A stretch of 64,000 bases of DNA from Parahoeflea alexandrii (GCF_024105735.1 NZ_JAAAML010000001.1:1559809-1623808), one strand, 5' to 3'; counted from the stretch's first letter, positions 26,366 to 36,382 are shown. Notes: generated from the letters alone by a model not told the origin. Translations and numbers: made by a program.

Positions 26366-26863
26366 ATGAAACTGACAAAGACTATCGCAGCAGCCGTCAT
26401 CGCATTTGGTCTTGCCGGTGGTGCCGCCATGGCCGCTTCGCATTCGGACAAGAAGGACATCGTCGACACGGCCGTCGAAGCCGGCAGCTTTCAGACCCTG
26501 GTTGCAGCCGTTCAGGCAGCAGGTCTTGTCGATACACTGAAAGGCGATGGCCCGTTCACGGTCTTCGCACCGACCGATGAGGCATTTGCCGCACTCGGAA
26601 TGACCGTCGATGACCTGCTGAAGCCGGAAAACAAGGACAAGCTGGTTGCCGTGCTGACCTACCACGTGGTGCCCGGCAAGGTGATGTCGACCGATCTCGT
26701 CGACGATTCGACCCCTGCAACCGTTCAGGGCTCGATGGTCACCATTGACCTCGACAACGGCGCAATGGTCAACGATGCCAAGGTGGTAACCGCCGACATC
26801 GATACCTCGAATGGCGTCATTCACGTCATCGACAAGGTGCTGGTGCCTGAAGGCGTTCTGTAA
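26366..26863 (+). CDS. Secreted fasciclin-domain protein
   Basis: The 165-residue protein has a signal peptide ([24 protein letters not shown]) and one fasciclin (FAS1) domain. The H1 motif [14 protein letters not shown] and the later [21 protein letters not shown] (H2) are clear, with YHVVPGKV between them. FAS1 proteins act in adhesion or cell-surface interactions. It is complete and followed by an intrinsic terminator, so likely monocistronic. Confidence 0.93.
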   Translation: MKLTKTIAAAVIAFGLAGGAAMAASHSDKKDIVDTAVEAGSFQTLVAAVQAAGLVDTLKGDGPFTVFAPTDEAFAALGMTVDDLLKPENKDKLVAVLTYHVVPGKVMSTDLVDDSTPATVQGSMVTIDLDNGAMVNDAKVVTADIDTSNGVIHVIDKVLVPEGVL

Positions 26864-26886
26864 TCAGAACACCGGATGGAATCGAG

Positions 26887-26911
26887 AAGGGCCGCTTTTG
26901 CGGCCCTTTTT
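26887..26911 (+). terminator. Terminator after the fasciclin gene
   Basis: Perfect 9-bp stem AAGGGCCGC/GCGGCCCTT with a TTTT loop, ending in a T run that continues to 26911. It lies 24 bases after the stop. On the opposite side the M23 peptidase gene ends at 26957, for which it is in the wrong orientation to have a long T run. Confidence 0.85.
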
Positions 26912-26956
26912 CGTGTCTCAGGGACGCGTCCCCGACGGAGCGGCCGAACCGCCCGG

Positions 26957-28258
26957 TCAGTTGGAGACGAGCAGCGGCTTGAGCTTCTGTGCGGCCTTGA
27001 GAAAACGCATCGGGTCGATGGCATTGCCGTTGCGGCGGACTTCATAGTGCAGGTGAGGGCCGGTGGACCGTCCGGTCGAGCCGGATTTTCCGATACGGGC
27101 GCCGATGCCGACGCGGTCGCCCTCGCGAACCTCGACGGCGGAGAGGTGGGCATAGCGGGTGGTCAGGCCGTTGCCGTGGTCGATTTCCACCATTTTGCCG
27201 TAGCCGCCATTGCGGCCCGCATGCACCACGGTGCCCGAGCCGGTGGAATAGATCGGGGTTCCGGTCGGGGTGCGAAAATCAATCCCGCCGTGGAAGGCGA
27301 GCCGGCCGAGGAAGGGATCGCGGCGGTTGCCGAAGCGGGATGTGATCTCGCGTCCGGGCGCAGGCATGCCTATCGGCAGTTTCCGGGCATGACGCCGCAC
27401 TGTGTCGAGCCGGCCGAGTGCCTGGTCGAGATCGTCAAGCGTTGCCTCGAAGGCATTGGGATCATTGGGCCTGACAAACGGACCGCCGACTGCGTTGTCG
27501 TCATAGGCCGGTACCGGCAGGCCGGTGGATTTGAGTATCTCGCCGATCTCCGAAGCGGTTTCGAAGGCGTCGATGGCCAGGCCCTGCATCTTTTCGATCT
27601 GTTCACGCTCGATCGACTTGAGCGACAGCGTGACGCTTGAGAAGATCCGGTCTGCGCGTTCGCCGACGGATTCCTGCCCCGCTGGCTTGGAGACAGGCGC
27701 AAATGCCAGCGGATTGACGTGCTTTTCCGCCGGATCCGAGACGATCGTGGGCTGGGCAGCGAGCGCTGCAAGACGCGCGGTTTTCGCCGAAACGGCAGGC
27801 AGCGAGGCCTGGTCCTTCGGCTTGACAATCGGAACCGGCACCTGGCCAGCCGCGGCTCCGGCGCGGTCGAGAAGCGGGCCGAGCTTGCCATGGCGGTTGC
27901 TGAGTGCGTTCTGGCGGGCGATCAGTTCGGCGACCTTCTCCTCCATCAGTTGCTGGTCGAGAAGCTGCCGGCTGGTGACCCGGTCGACCTGCGAGCGCAG
28001 GGCAGCGATCCGGTCCTCATAGGCATGCTGCATGCGGGCCTGGCGCGCCATCGACGCGCCGATCAGATCATCGCGCAGCACCAGATAGGATGTGGCAGCG
28101 AGATAGCCGATTGCCATCACCCCGAGCACGGACATCAGCAAGCCAGCCATCCAGGGACGAACCGTGATGTGCCGGATGGTTTCGCCGCTGGCGAAAATGA
28201 TGGTGTGGGAATGCTTTGGCCTCTTGCCAAATACGCGGCTGTCCTGCCTCTGCGACAC
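26957..28258 (-). CDS. M23 family metallopeptidase, membrane-anchored
   Basis: The 433-residue protein has a cytoplasmic basic start, one transmembrane segment (about residues 38-60), a coiled-coil region (residues 75-125) and a C-terminal lysostaphin-type M23 domain. Zinc ligands are HGGIDFRTPTGTP, giving H and D, and the final GPHLHYEVRRNG. The sequence GGYGKMVEIDHGNGLTTRYAHLS is standard. Such proteins cleave peptidoglycan cross-links in the periplasm or regulate such cleavage. All motif residues are present, so it is likely active. Confidence 0.92.
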   Translation of the reverse strand: MSQRQDSRVFGKRPKHSHTIIFASGETIRHITVRPWMAGLLMSVLGVMAIGYLAATSYLVLRDDLIGASMARQARMQHAYEDRIAALRSQVDRVTSRQLLDQQLMEEKVAELIARQNALSNRHGKLGPLLDRAGAAAGQVPVPIVKPKDQASLPAVSAKTARLAALAAQPTIVSDPAEKHVNPLAFAPVSKPAGQESVGERADRIFSSVTLSLKSIEREQIEKMQGLAIDAFETASEIGEILKSTGLPVPAYDDNAVGGPFVRPNDPNAFEATLDDLDQALGRLDTVRRHARKLPIGMPAPGREITSRFGNRRDPFLGRLAFHGGIDFRTPTGTPIYSTGSGTVVHAGRNGGYGKMVEIDHGNGLTTRYAHLSAVEVREGDRVGIGARIGKSGSTGRSTGPHLHYEVRRNGNAIDPMRFLKAAQKLKPLLVSN

Positions 28259-28363
28259 GCGATAATCCTCAGAACGGGTTGCCGTTGATTGTTCGAGGGG
28301 ATTACAGCCTGTTAAGGTTAATAAAGCTTTGAATTGAAGCCGCGACAGGCAAATTCAATCGGA

Positions 28364-29194
28364 TCAGGACATGTTCTGGCTCGACAGAGCCCGGTAAAAG
28401 GTGGGGGTCAGCCCTGCAGCGGCGCGGGCCAGATCGTTGAAGGGAGGCTTCAGGCCTCCGCGGAAATTGGCCCGCACCAGGAGGCGGAAGGTTTCGGCCG
28501 GATCCTTGCCTTCGCGGGCGCAGATGAAGCGGAACCACTTTGCGCCGACGGCGACGTGTTTCTTCTCGTCCTCGTAGATCACATCAAGGACAGCGGCGGT
28601 GTCATGGTCTCCGACCTCGCGCATCTTGGCGCGCAGGGAAGGGGTGACATCAAGCCCGCGGGCCTCGAGGATGAGCGGCACCACCGCAAGACGCGCAGTC
28701 AGGTCGTTACGGGTGTCGTGGGCGGCCTGCCACAGCCCGTCATGGGCCGGCATGTCGCCGTAATCCGCATCCAGCGCCTGCAGCCGCTCTCTGACCAGGT
28801 TGAAATGCTTGGCTTCCTCGAATGCCACCTGCATCCACCCGTCGAAAAAGCTCTGCGGCATGGGAGCGGCGGCGAACCGGGCAACGATGTCGAGTGCAAG
28901 GTCCACCGCGTTAAGCTCGATATGGGCGATGGCATGCAGAAGCGCGATCCGGCCGCGGCGCGAATTGAGCGAGCGCCGGACCACCTTGGTGGGCGGCACA
29001 AGCTCCGGCCTTTCCGGGCGGCCGGGCCGCACCGGAGCCAGCGTGTCGAGCGGTGAGCGAAGCGACAGCCGTCGCGCATGCCAGCGCCTGGCGACGTCCT
29101 GAGCGAGAGCGGTTTTCTCAACCAGGTCCGCAGCCCTGATCGCCTGCGCGGCGCCGTCGCGCAGGGACAGTATGGTGTGGGCTTGTGCTGTCAC
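28364..29194 (-). CDS. DUF455 ferritin-like protein
   Basis: The 276-residue protein has the DUF455 signature set HAIAHIELNAVDLALD, VAFEEAKHFNLV, LILEARGLDVTP and VIYEDEKKHVAVG. The repeated E-x-x-H and E-x-x-K-H motifs suggest a ferritin-like di-metal four-helix bundle. The function is unknown. It lies 30 bases downstream of the Bcp gene on the same strand and may share a transcript with it, consistent with an oxidative-stress role by context only. Confidence 0.85.
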   Translation of the reverse strand: MTAQAHTILSLRDGAAQAIRAADLVEKTALAQDVARRWHARRLSLRSPLDTLAPVRPGRPERPELVPPTKVVRRSLNSRRGRIALLHAIAHIELNAVDLALDIVARFAAAPMPQSFFDGWMQVAFEEAKHFNLVRERLQALDADYGDMPAHDGLWQAAHDTRNDLTARLAVVPLILEARGLDVTPSLRAKMREVGDHDTAAVLDVIYEDEKKHVAVGAKWFRFICAREGKDPAETFRLLVRANFRGGLKPPFNDLARAAAGLTPTFYRALSSQNMS

Positions 29195-29224
29195 TTCAAT
29201 CCGGATCCTGATGTTCTGATGAGA

Positions 29225-29698
29225 TCAAAGCGCTCTGGCCGCCTCGAGCACTTCCTGAGCGTGCCCCTTGACCTTGACCTTGCGCCAGATCCTGGCGATC
29301 TCGCCATTGGCGTTGATGAGGAAGGTGGAGCGCTCGACGCCCATATACTGGCGGCCGTACATGCTCTTTTCCTTCCAGACGCCGTAGGCCTCGAGAACGG
29401 TCTTTTCTTCGTCCGAGGCCAGGATGACGCCCAAATTGTGCTTGGCGACAAACTTGTCGTGCGCCTTTACGGGGTCGGGCGAGACGCCGACGACCGCGGC
29501 GCCGGTGGCGGCGAAATCGTCCGCGAGTGCGGTGAAGTCGAGTGCCTCGGTCGTGCAGCCGCTGGTATCGTCTTTCGGGTAAAAATAGAGTACCACTTTC
29601 TTGCCGGCCAATTCCGCCAGCGACACGTTTCCGCCGCCATCGCGTGGCAAATTCATATTTGGCGCCGGTGCGCCTTCAAGCAATTCGTTCACTATCAA
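29225..29698 (-). CDS. bcp: Peroxiredoxin (Bcp/PrxQ type)
   Basis: The 157-residue thioredoxin-fold peroxidase reduces hydroperoxides. YFYPKDDTSGCTTEALDF contains the peroxidatic Cys48 with the normal upstream Pro and Thr; the late arginine is in VERSTFLINANGEI. The second cysteine that many Bcp proteins have five residues later is absent, and Cys48 is the only cysteine in the protein, so it should be a 1-Cys type needing an external thiol. The gene is followed by the DUF455 gene. Confidence 0.93.
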   Translation of the reverse strand: MIVNELLEGAPAPNMNLPRDGGGNVSLAELAGKKVVLYFYPKDDTSGCTTEALDFTALADDFAATGAAVVGVSPDPVKAHDKFVAKHNLGVILASDEEKTVLEAYGVWKEKSMYGRQYMGVERSTFLINANGEIARIWRKVKVKGHAQEVLEAARAL

Positions 29699-29818
29699 AC
29701 CCTTTCGCCGGTTCAGTCGCGTTTTCGCAGGTGACCCTGCCTTCCGGGGATATATAAACGGCCAACCGACAGTCCAGCGGAATCACCGCCATAATAGAAA
29801 GATATCGTTCCAACGCCC

Positions 29819-32800
29819 ATGCCGGATAAGCCGATAGACAAGGTTCTGTTCAAGAGACGCGACATTACCGGGTTGCACGAGTATCCGTCGGCGCAGTGCA
29901 AGGACGCGATTCTGGTGCGCGGGCATCATCCGCGGCACTGGAGCGGGACGACACTTCGCTGGGTGTTCGGACTCGTGCTGTTGCTCGCGGTACTCGCCGG
30001 CGGGCTGCTGGCAGCCCTTGAAACCGGCGTGGCCGACGGGTTTATCCGCGACCGGGCACAGATGGCCCTGGCGCGCGCGGTCGGGCCTGACAACCGGGCG
30101 GAGCTGCAAAGTGCCGGGATCAGGCTTACCGGGCGCGGGCAGCTTGCGCTTCTGGCGCGGGACGTGGTGGTGGAACGGCTGGACGGCACGACACCCGCAA
30201 GCCGCGCCGAGAGTGCCCTGATCGCGCTCGATCCGCTGGCGCTGCTGTCCGGCAGAATCTCCATTTCATCGGTGGAAATCGGCGGTGTTGAGCTGGCCGC
30301 ACCGCAGGGTAATGGCTTCAACCTGACCGACCTTGCCGGGTTCCGGGTGGATGGCACCGACGCGATGATCGAGCAGCTGTTCGATGCGCTCAACCGCGTG
30401 GCCGTTCAGGTCAATGCCGTCGAGGCCGGGGCGTTCCGGTTTTCGGACATACGCATTTCCGGCGTCGGTGACCCCGTGGTGGTGGAAAGTGCGCTGGTGC
30501 GCCGCATGGACGCCAAGCGTTACCAGATCGAAGCGGAAATCGAACAGTCCGGGCGGCGGATCTCGGTCAACGGCTCAGCCAGCGCACGGCCCAATGAAAC
30601 CGAACTGACCAAAGTGACCGGCGAGATCGGCGGGCTGGCGATTGACTTTCTGACGGAGGGGCCGAGCGACCGGCAGAACGGGATGAAGGCGCCACTCGAG
30701 ATCACCTTCACCGCGGGACGGGCGACCGAAAGGCGAAAGACGGCGCTCTCGATCAAGGTGGCCGCGGTGGATGGGACAATGACGATGGGCGGGGTCGAGG
30801 CGGATATCCGCGATGCCAGCGTCAACCTGGCTTACATGCCGGCAGCAAACAAGATCGAGATCTTGCCCTCGATTTTCCGGATCGGCGAAACCAACATCCC
30901 GTTTACCGGCGGGCTGATCGACAGTGACCGGCTCGACAATCTCGGCGGCGAAGGGATCGCCTTCGATTTCGTCATCGACAGGGGACTTGCCGCTCCCGGT
31001 GATTCCGACGAGGCACCGATTCCTTTCGCGGGCAAGGCTTTCGGCTGGTTTGACGCTGCCAACAGGCGGCTTGTCGCCGATGAGCTGACGGTTGCGTCGG
31101 CGCAGGGCGCAATGTTCGGTTCGGCCTCCTGGCGTTTTGTCGAAGGCATATCCCCGGAAATCAATCTGGTCGCCCAGGCAGAGCGGATGTCGACTGCCGC
31201 GGTCAAGCAGCTTTGGCCCTACTGGGTCGGCAAGCGGGCCAGGCAGTGGGTGCTTGAAAATCTCTACGGCGGCACGGTGAGCAATGCGCGCATTCAGCTG
31301 GCCGCGCCTGCCGGACACTACAAGCCCTATGGTGATGTGACGTTTGACGAAAACCAGTTGCAGATCGATTTTGATATCGAGCGGGCCCGGATGAACGTCG
31401 CTGGCGACATCCCGCCCTTGCGCGACACGACCGGCCACATGCGGCTTCGCGGCTCTGAAATCAGCGTCACGATCGAATCGGCCACCGCGTTCTTCCCGAC
31501 CGGGCGCACGGTGGACATCAATGACGCGGTGTTCTCTATCCCGGAAGCCGACAAGCAGCCGCTGATGGCCGAACTGTCGATGGCAGTGCAGGGAAAGGCC
31601 GACGCCGTTGCCGAACTGATCACCTATCACCCGATCAATGCGCTTGACCGGATCGGTTTGCAGCCGTCCGAGCTGAGCGGGGAAATCGAATCGACGGTAA
31701 CGGCAAGATTCGGATTGATCCGGGAGCAGTCTCCACCGCCGCCGGACTGGACCGTCAATCTTGACATGACCGGTGTGGACATCGCCAAGCCGGTCGAAGG
31801 CAGAATGCTGAGCAGCATGGACGGCACCCTGTCGGTCACGCCGGAGAAAGCCACGCTGAAAGCCGATGCGCAGGTCGACGGGGCGCAGATGAGCCTCGAT
31901 ATCGTGCAGCCGGTGGGCGAGGCGTCCCAGATCGCGGTGCAACGCCGGCTGTCCGGAACGCTGAGCCCTGAAGACCGTGAGAAGATCGCGCCCGGCAGTG
32001 GCGCACTGTTTTCCGGGCCTGTCGGGTTTTCACTGGAAGTCGATCCCGACACCGAAGGCCGCCAGCTTGTCAGCCTTGACCTGAAAGCCGCCAAACTCAC
32101 CATTCCCGGCATAGGCTGGGTGAAAGATGAGGGCGTCGACGCCAAGCTCGACTTCGTCTTGCAGGCCGATGGCGATGCGATGACGCTTTCTGATCTGAAA
32201 TTATCGGGCGACGGCTTTGCGGCCTCGGGCGAGGTTTCCCTGAAAAAGGGTCAACTCGCTTCCGCCCGTTTCGACCGGATCGGCCTGTCGCCGCGTGACA
32301 ACTACCAGGCAGTTATCGACCGCAAGGGCAAGGGCTACCAGATCAAGGTGAGCGGCGCATCGATCGACCTGAGGCCGGTCATCACGCTGGCAAAGGCGGC
32401 AGAATCCGCCAGCCAGGGAACGGGAGGCAACAAGGTGCCGGTGGAAGTGTCGGGCAGTGTCGCGACCCTCCATGGCTATTCCGACGAGCAGCTTTCGTCG
32501 GGGACCGTCAGCTACAAGGGACAGGGCGACCGGATCGACCTGCTCGATTTCAAGGCGGCGACCAAAAGTGGCCAGGCCGTGGTGATCGCCATTTCCGGCG
32601 GAGCATCGGGAGAAACGATCCAGATCACCAGCGGTGATGCTGGTGCGTTTTCGCGGTTTGCCGGGATCTATTCGCGGATTCAGGGCGGACTGCTCAATGT
32701 CAGGCTGAAGCGCGAGGGTGGTCCGTTGCGGCGCGGAACCCTCGATCTGAGGAATTTCCAGGTCGTGGGCGAGCCACGGCTCGGCTCGCTTGTGTCCACG

Positions 32801-33211
32801 CCGAGCAAGCAGGACGGACGGAGCCTCAGGGATGCGGTCAAGGCGGATATAGATGTGTCGGTGGCGCGGTTCGAGATCGCCAGCGCACGGCTCGTCTCCG
32901 GCAACGGAGAACTTCTGATCAGCGAAGGTGTTGTCCGCGGCCCGCAGATCGGCGCGTCGTTCCAGGGAAAGGTCCATGACAGCAAGGGGCGCATCGACCT
33001 GACCGGCACCTTCATGCCTGCCTACGGGGTCAACCGGCTGTTCAGCGAACTGCCGATCATCGGCGTGCTCTTGGGCAATGGCCGCGATCGCGGGCTGATC
33101 GGCATTACCTTCCGCCTGACCGGCATGGCCGCTTCGCCGCTGCTGGAAGTCAATCCACTCTCGGTGATCGCGCCCGGCGTGTTCCGTTCGATTTTCGAAT
33201 TCCGGCCATGA
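29819..33211 (+). CDS. AsmA-like / YhdP-family large envelope protein (DUF3971)
   Basis: The 1130-residue protein has one N-terminal transmembrane helix (about residues 44-66, RWVFGLVLLLAVLAGGLLAAL) and then a very long periplasmic part of repeating beta-strands. That part contains DUF3971/AsmA-C-like segments such as NLYGGTVSNARIQLAAPAGHYKPYGDVTF and the C-terminal GTFMPAYGVNRLFSELPIIGVLLGNGRDRGLIGITFRLTG. This pattern is that of repeating beta-groove (YhdP/TamB-related) proteins proposed to move phospholipids between the two membranes. Length fits. It is monocistronic, with tyrS convergent. Confidence 0.88.
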   Translation: MPDKPIDKVLFKRRDITGLHEYPSAQCKDAILVRGHHPRHWSGTTLRWVFGLVLLLAVLAGGLLAALETGVADGFIRDRAQMALARAVGPDNRAELQSAGIRLTGRGQLALLARDVVVERLDGTTPASRAESALIALDPLALLSGRISISSVEIGGVELAAPQGNGFNLTDLAGFRVDGTDAMIEQLFDALNRVAVQVNAVEAGAFRFSDIRISGVGDPVVVESALVRRMDAKRYQIEAEIEQSGRRISVNGSASARPNETELTKVTGEIGGLAIDFLTEGPSDRQNGMKAPLEITFTAGRATERRKTALSIKVAAVDGTMTMGGVEADIRDASVNLAYMPAANKIEILPSIFRIGETNIPFTGGLIDSDRLDNLGGEGIAFDFVIDRGLAAPGDSDEAPIPFAGKAFGWFDAANRRLVADELTVASAQGAMFGSASWRFVEGISPEINLVAQAERMSTAAVKQLWPYWVGKRARQWVLENLYGGTVSNARIQLAAPAGHYKPYGDVTFDENQLQIDFDIERARMNVAGDIPPLRDTTGHMRLRGSEISVTIESATAFFPTGRTVDINDAVFSIPEADKQPLMAELSMAVQGKADAVAELITYHPINALDRIGLQPSELSGEIESTVTARFGLIREQSPPPPDWTVNLDMTGVDIAKPVEGRMLSSMDGTLSVTPEKATLKADAQVDGAQMSLDIVQPVGEASQIAVQRRLSGTLSPEDREKIAPGSGALFSGPVGFSLEVDPDTEGRQLVSLDLKAAKLTIPGIGWVKDEGVDAKLDFVLQADGDAMTLSDLKLSGDGFAASGEVSLKKGQLASARFDRIGLSPRDNYQAVIDRKGKGYQIKVSGASIDLRPVITLAKAAESASQGTGGNKVPVEVSGSVATLHGYSDEQLSSGTVSYKGQGDRIDLLDFKAATKSGQAVVIAISGGASGETIQITSGDAGAFSRFAGIYSRIQGGLLNVRLKREGGPLRRGTLDLRNFQVVGEPRLGSLVSTPSKQDGRSLRDAVKADIDVSVARFEIASARLVSGNGELLISEGVVRGPQIGASFQGKVHDSKGRIDLTGTFMPAYGVNRLFSELPIIGVLLGNGRDRGLIGITFRLTGMAASPLLEVNPLSVIAPGVFRSIFEFRP

Positions 33212-33244
33212 AAAAGGCCGCCAGATCCCGAGGTTGGCGGCCTT
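33211..33244 (-). terminator. Terminator of tyrS
   Basis: A 10-bp stem AAGGCCGCCA/TGGCGGCCTT (33214-33223 with 33235-33244). On the minus strand it is followed by five T residues that overlap the stop of the opposite gene. It lies 25 bases after the tyrS stop. It may also slow transcription of the AsmA-like gene from the other side. Confidence 0.75.
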
Positions 33245-33269
33245 GTCCGGTGGCGGTGGTAGCCTCCGG

Positions 33270-34523
33270 CTACTGCGGGCGGACCAGCACGTGCTTCTTC
33301 TTGCCAAGCGAGAGCTTGATGACGCCGTCATCATTGAGATAGCCGGCATCGACGAGTGTCTTGTCGTCCGTGATCGACACGTCATTGAGCCTGATGGCGC
33401 CGCCCTGGACATGGCGGCGGGCTTCGCCGTTCGAGCCGGCCAGGCCGGCGCGGACAAACAGCGCCAGCAGGCCGATGCCCGCATCAAGCTCGGAGGCGGA
33501 GACCGTGATGGTCGGCAGATTTTCGGAAATGGCACCTTCCTCGAAGGTCTTGCGGGCGGTTTCGGCCGCTTCCTCTGCCGCCGACCGGCCATGCAGCATC
33601 GCTGTGACCTCGGTTGCCAGGGCTTTCTTGGCCTCGTTCATCTCCGCGCCTTCAAGCGCCTCGAGACGGGCGATCTCGTCCATCGGAAGGGTGGTGTAGA
33701 GCTTGAGGAACCGGCCGACATCGGCATCTTCCGTGTTGCGCCAGAACTGCCAGAAATCATAGACCGGAAGCAGGTCGGCATTGAGCCAGACCGCGCCATT
33801 GGCGGTCTTGCCCATCTTGGCGCCCGACGAGGTGGTCAAGAGCGGCGAGGTCAGGGCGTAGAGCTGCGGGCAGCCCATGCGATGGCCGAGATCAATGCCG
33901 TTGATGATGTTGCCCCACTGGTCGGACCCGCCCATCTGCACGCGGCAGCCGTAGCGCTTGTTGAGCTCGACGAAATCATAGGCCTGGAGGATCATGTAGT
34001 TGAATTCGAGGAACGACAGCGACTGATCCCGGTCGAGCCGGGTCTTGACGCTGTCAAACGCCAGCATCCGGTTGACGGAGAAATGCCGGCCGACATCGCG
34101 CAGGAACTCAAGGTAGTTCAGCCCGCGCAGCCAGTCGGCATTGTTGATCATCAGGGCAGGATTGTCGGCGCGATCGTAATCGAGGTAGTTGCCGAAGCAG
34201 TGCTTGAGCGAGGCGATGTTGTCCTCGATCATCTCGACGGTCATCAGCTTGCGGGCCTCCTCCTTGAAGGACGGGTCGCCGACCATGCCGGTGCCGCCGC
34301 CCATCAGCGAGATCGGCCGATGACCGGTCGCCTGCAGCCAGTGCAGCATCATGGTCTGTGTGAGGTGTCCGACATGAAGACTGGAGGCCGTCGGGTCATA
34401 GCCGATATAGGCCGTCACGGTTTCCTTTGCGAACAGGTCATCCAGGCCAGTCTCGTCGGAGAGCTGGTGAATGAACCCGCGTTCTGAAAGCGTGCGGAGA
34501 AAATCGGACTTGAAGGCTGACAT
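33270..34523 (-). CDS. tyrS: Tyrosyl-tRNA synthetase
   Basis: The 417-residue class I aminoacyl-tRNA synthetase charges tRNA-Tyr. HVGH (the HIGH motif) lies in [20 protein letters not shown], and the KMSKS motif appears as [13 protein letters not shown]. The C-terminal S4-like domain contains [15 protein letters not shown]. Start ATG at 34523 gives the standard [10 protein letters not shown] terminus, while the open frame upstream to 34622 is not family sequence. It is divergent from anmK over about 209 bases. Confidence 0.96.
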   Translation of the reverse strand: MSAFKSDFLRTLSERGFIHQLSDETGLDDLFAKETVTAYIGYDPTASSLHVGHLTQTMMLHWLQATGHRPISLMGGGTGMVGDPSFKEEARKLMTVEMIEDNIASLKHCFGNYLDYDRADNPALMINNADWLRGLNYLEFLRDVGRHFSVNRMLAFDSVKTRLDRDQSLSFLEFNYMILQAYDFVELNKRYGCRVQMGGSDQWGNIINGIDLGHRMGCPQLYALTSPLLTTSSGAKMGKTANGAVWLNADLLPVYDFWQFWRNTEDADVGRFLKLYTTLPMDEIARLEALEGAEMNEAKKALATEVTAMLHGRSAAEEAAETARKTFEEGAISENLPTITVSASELDAGIGLLALFVRAGLAGSNGEARRHVQGGAIRLNDVSITDDKTLVDAGYLNDDGVIKLSLGKKKHVLVRPQ

Positions 34524-34732
34524 AACACTGTCCTTGGGGTTGTCGGCAATTCCGGAAAACAGATCAGGCGTCACGGGGTGAGGAACGCCCGGGCGGGCCT
34601 TTAGCACTAGCAGCGGGCGCATTCAACTGAACCCGGTCACTGCGGCTGCTGACGCGTCTCGCCCGGGCGTGTAAAAACCAGCCTCAGAAGACGGCTGATT
34701 CTGCGTGACACGGAACAGCCACGGCATCGAGG

Positions 34733-35893
34733 ATGAGGGTGATGGCACCACACGCGACTGTGAAACGGGCAATCGGACTGATGAGCGGCACCTCGATGGA
34801 CGGCATCGATCTCGCCATGCTCGATACCGACGGCGACGGAAACGTGATGCGCGGCGGATCGTCCTTCGCCCCCTATGATGCGGCCTTCCGCAAGCAGCTC
34901 GAGCAGGCGCTTGGCACGGCAAAGGCAATCCGCGAGCGGCACGAGCGTCCGGGGGATCTTGCTGAACTCGAGACGGAACTGACGGAACGGCATGCTTTGG
35001 CAGTCGAGGCGTTTCTGGCGCGCGAGGGGCTCGCGGCCAGCAACATCGATGTCGTCGGATTCCACGGCCAGACCGTGCTGCATCGCCCGCTCGAGGGATT
35101 GACCGTGCAACTGGGGGACGGCGCGCGGCTGGCGGAACGGCTCGGTATCGATGTCGTTTACGATCTGCGGGCCAATGACATGGAGCTCGGCGGGCAGGGC
35201 GCGCCGCTGGTGCCGGCCTATCACCGGGCGCTTGCCGCTGGTCTTCCGGCTGAATGGGCCGGTGAGACGCCCGTCGTCTTCGTCAATATCGGCGGCATTT
35301 CCAACATCACCTATATCGGCGCTAATGGAGACCTGCGCGCGTTCGACAGCGGCCCCGGCAACACGCTGATCGACCAATGGATGAGCCGCCATGCCGGCAT
35401 TCCCTACGATTCGGGCGGCGCCATCGCCTCTGAAGGCCGGGTGCTGTCGGGGCTTGCCAACCGCTATCTTTCGTCGCCGTTCTTCACGGCCCGGGAGCGG
35501 GTGTCGCTGGACCGCAACGATTTCCAACTGCCAGACGACGACGAGGCCGGACTCGAGGATGGCGCGCGCACGCTGGCCTTTGTGACTGCCGCGGCCATCG
35601 CCAAGGCACAGGCGCATCTGCCGGAGAAGCCGAAACTCTGGATCCTGACCGGCGGCGGGCGCCATAACCAGCAGGTCGTCGAGGATCTGACCGTGGCGCT
35701 GCGGCACACCGGCCAGGTGATCAAGGCCGAGGAGGCTGGGCTGAACGGCGATTCGATGGAAGCGGAGGCCTGGGCCTGGCTCGCGGTGCGCTCGCTGAGG
35801 GGATTGCCTATCACCTATCCCGGGACCACCGGCGTGAAAAAACCCGCAACCGGCGGCGTGCTGGCGCAGGCGAAAGCCACGGCCCAGGACTGA
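34733..35893 (+). CDS. anmK: Anhydro-N-acetylmuramic acid kinase
   Basis: The 386-residue sugar kinase phosphorylates and opens 1,6-anhydro-MurNAc during cell-wall recycling. Motifs are [22 protein letters not shown] (phosphate 1), [38 protein letters not shown], and [11 protein letters not shown] with [20 protein letters not shown] is near the end. Two in-frame ATGs (34733 and 34742) are possible; the latter is nearer the family start. It is complete. The tRNA-Val gene is convergent downstream. Confidence 0.95.
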   Translation: MRVMAPHATVKRAIGLMSGTSMDGIDLAMLDTDGDGNVMRGGSSFAPYDAAFRKQLEQALGTAKAIRERHERPGDLAELETELTERHALAVEAFLAREGLAASNIDVVGFHGQTVLHRPLEGLTVQLGDGARLAERLGIDVVYDLRANDMELGGQGAPLVPAYHRALAAGLPAEWAGETPVVFVNIGGISNITYIGANGDLRAFDSGPGNTLIDQWMSRHAGIPYDSGGAIASEGRVLSGLANRYLSSPFFTARERVSLDRNDFQLPDDDEAGLEDGARTLAFVTAAAIAKAQAHLPEKPKLWILTGGGRHNQQVVEDLTVALRHTGQVIKAEEAGLNGDSMEAEAWAWLAVRSLRGLPITYPGTTGVKKPATGGVLAQAKATAQD

Positions 35894-35935
35894 CCCTGCC
35901 TGGCATATGAGATTGTCATCAAAGGTAAGGCCGAA

Positions 35936-36011
<76 letters not shown>

Positions 36012-36029
36012 CCAGATCGGTGGCGCATG

Positions 36030-36058
36030 CTTTAGGGGGTTCGCTTGCGATCCGCAAG
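36030..36058 (-). promoter_or_regulatory. Candidate promoter of tRNA-Val
   Basis: On the minus strand CTTGCG (36053-36058) and CTAAAG (36030-36035) are 17 bases apart, with the predicted start about 12 bases before the tRNA 5' end. The -35 box is one arm of a small inverted repeat CTTGCG/CGCAAG. This is a moderate match only. Confidence 0.4.
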
Positions 36059-36090
36059 AAAAAATGTAGCTGCGGAACCATGATTTTGTG

Positions 36091-36129
36091 AACAGGCCCC
36101 GGAACGCCTGAACTTCCGGGGACTGTTTT
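36091..36129. repeat. Long imperfect hairpin between the two tRNA genes
   Basis: AACAGGCCCCGGAA (36091-36104) pairs with TTCCGGGGACTGTT (36114-36127), a 14-bp stem with one internal mismatch and a nine-base loop, followed by TTTT on the plus side. It resembles a plus-strand terminator, but no plus-strand gene ends directly upstream other than anmK (stop at 35893). It may terminate anmK read-through past the antisense tRNA-Val, by inference. Confidence 0.5.
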
Positions 36130-36171
36130 CGCCTAGTTTGAACTTTGTCGTTTTTCCTTCGCATTCGACGC

Positions 36172-36200
36172 TTGACACCTTTGTGCGAACGCCGTAATTC
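36172..36200 (+). promoter_or_regulatory. Promoter of tRNA-Asp
   Basis: A consensus -35 box TTGACA (36172-36177) is followed after 17 bases by TAATTC (36195-36200). Transcription would begin near 36207, about 38 bases before the mature tRNA. It is the best sigma-70-type promoter I see in the window. Confidence 0.7.
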
Positions 36201-36244
36201 ACCGCTCACGGAACGGCGGTCACCCACTGTTCCGGAACAAATGC

Positions 36245-36321
36245 GCGGGTGTAGCTCAGTTGGTTAGAGTGCCGGCCTGTCACGCCGGAGGTCGCGGGTT
36301 CGAGCCCCGTCACTCGCGCCA
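36245..36321 (+). tRNA. tRNA-Asp (anticodon GTC)
   Basis: Acceptor GCGGGTG pairs with CACTCGC (one G-T), followed by G and encoded CCA. D arm GCTC/GAGT contains AGTTGGTTA. Anticodon stem CCGGC/GCCGG has loop CTGTCAC, so the anticodon is GTC (aspartate). T arm is CGGGT-type with TTCGAGC. The length is 77 nucleotides including CCA. It is followed by a terminator at 36354. Confidence 0.96.
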
Positions 36322-36353
36322 CTTCTCTTCTTGGAGGGGTGGACACATTTGCG

Positions 36354-36382
36354 AAAAGGCCCGGCTTTGCCGGGCTTTTTTC
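36354..36382 (+). terminator. Terminator after tRNA-Asp
   Basis: Stem GCCCGGC/GCCGGGC (36359-36365 and 36369-36375) with a TTT loop, preceded by AAAA and followed by six T residues. It lies 33 bases after the tRNA 3' end. Confidence 0.85.

Noticed and set aside
30575-31942. Open frame of 455 codons antisense to the AsmA-like gene
   Set aside because: Shadow of a long gene with strong third-position GC bias; no family similarity visible.
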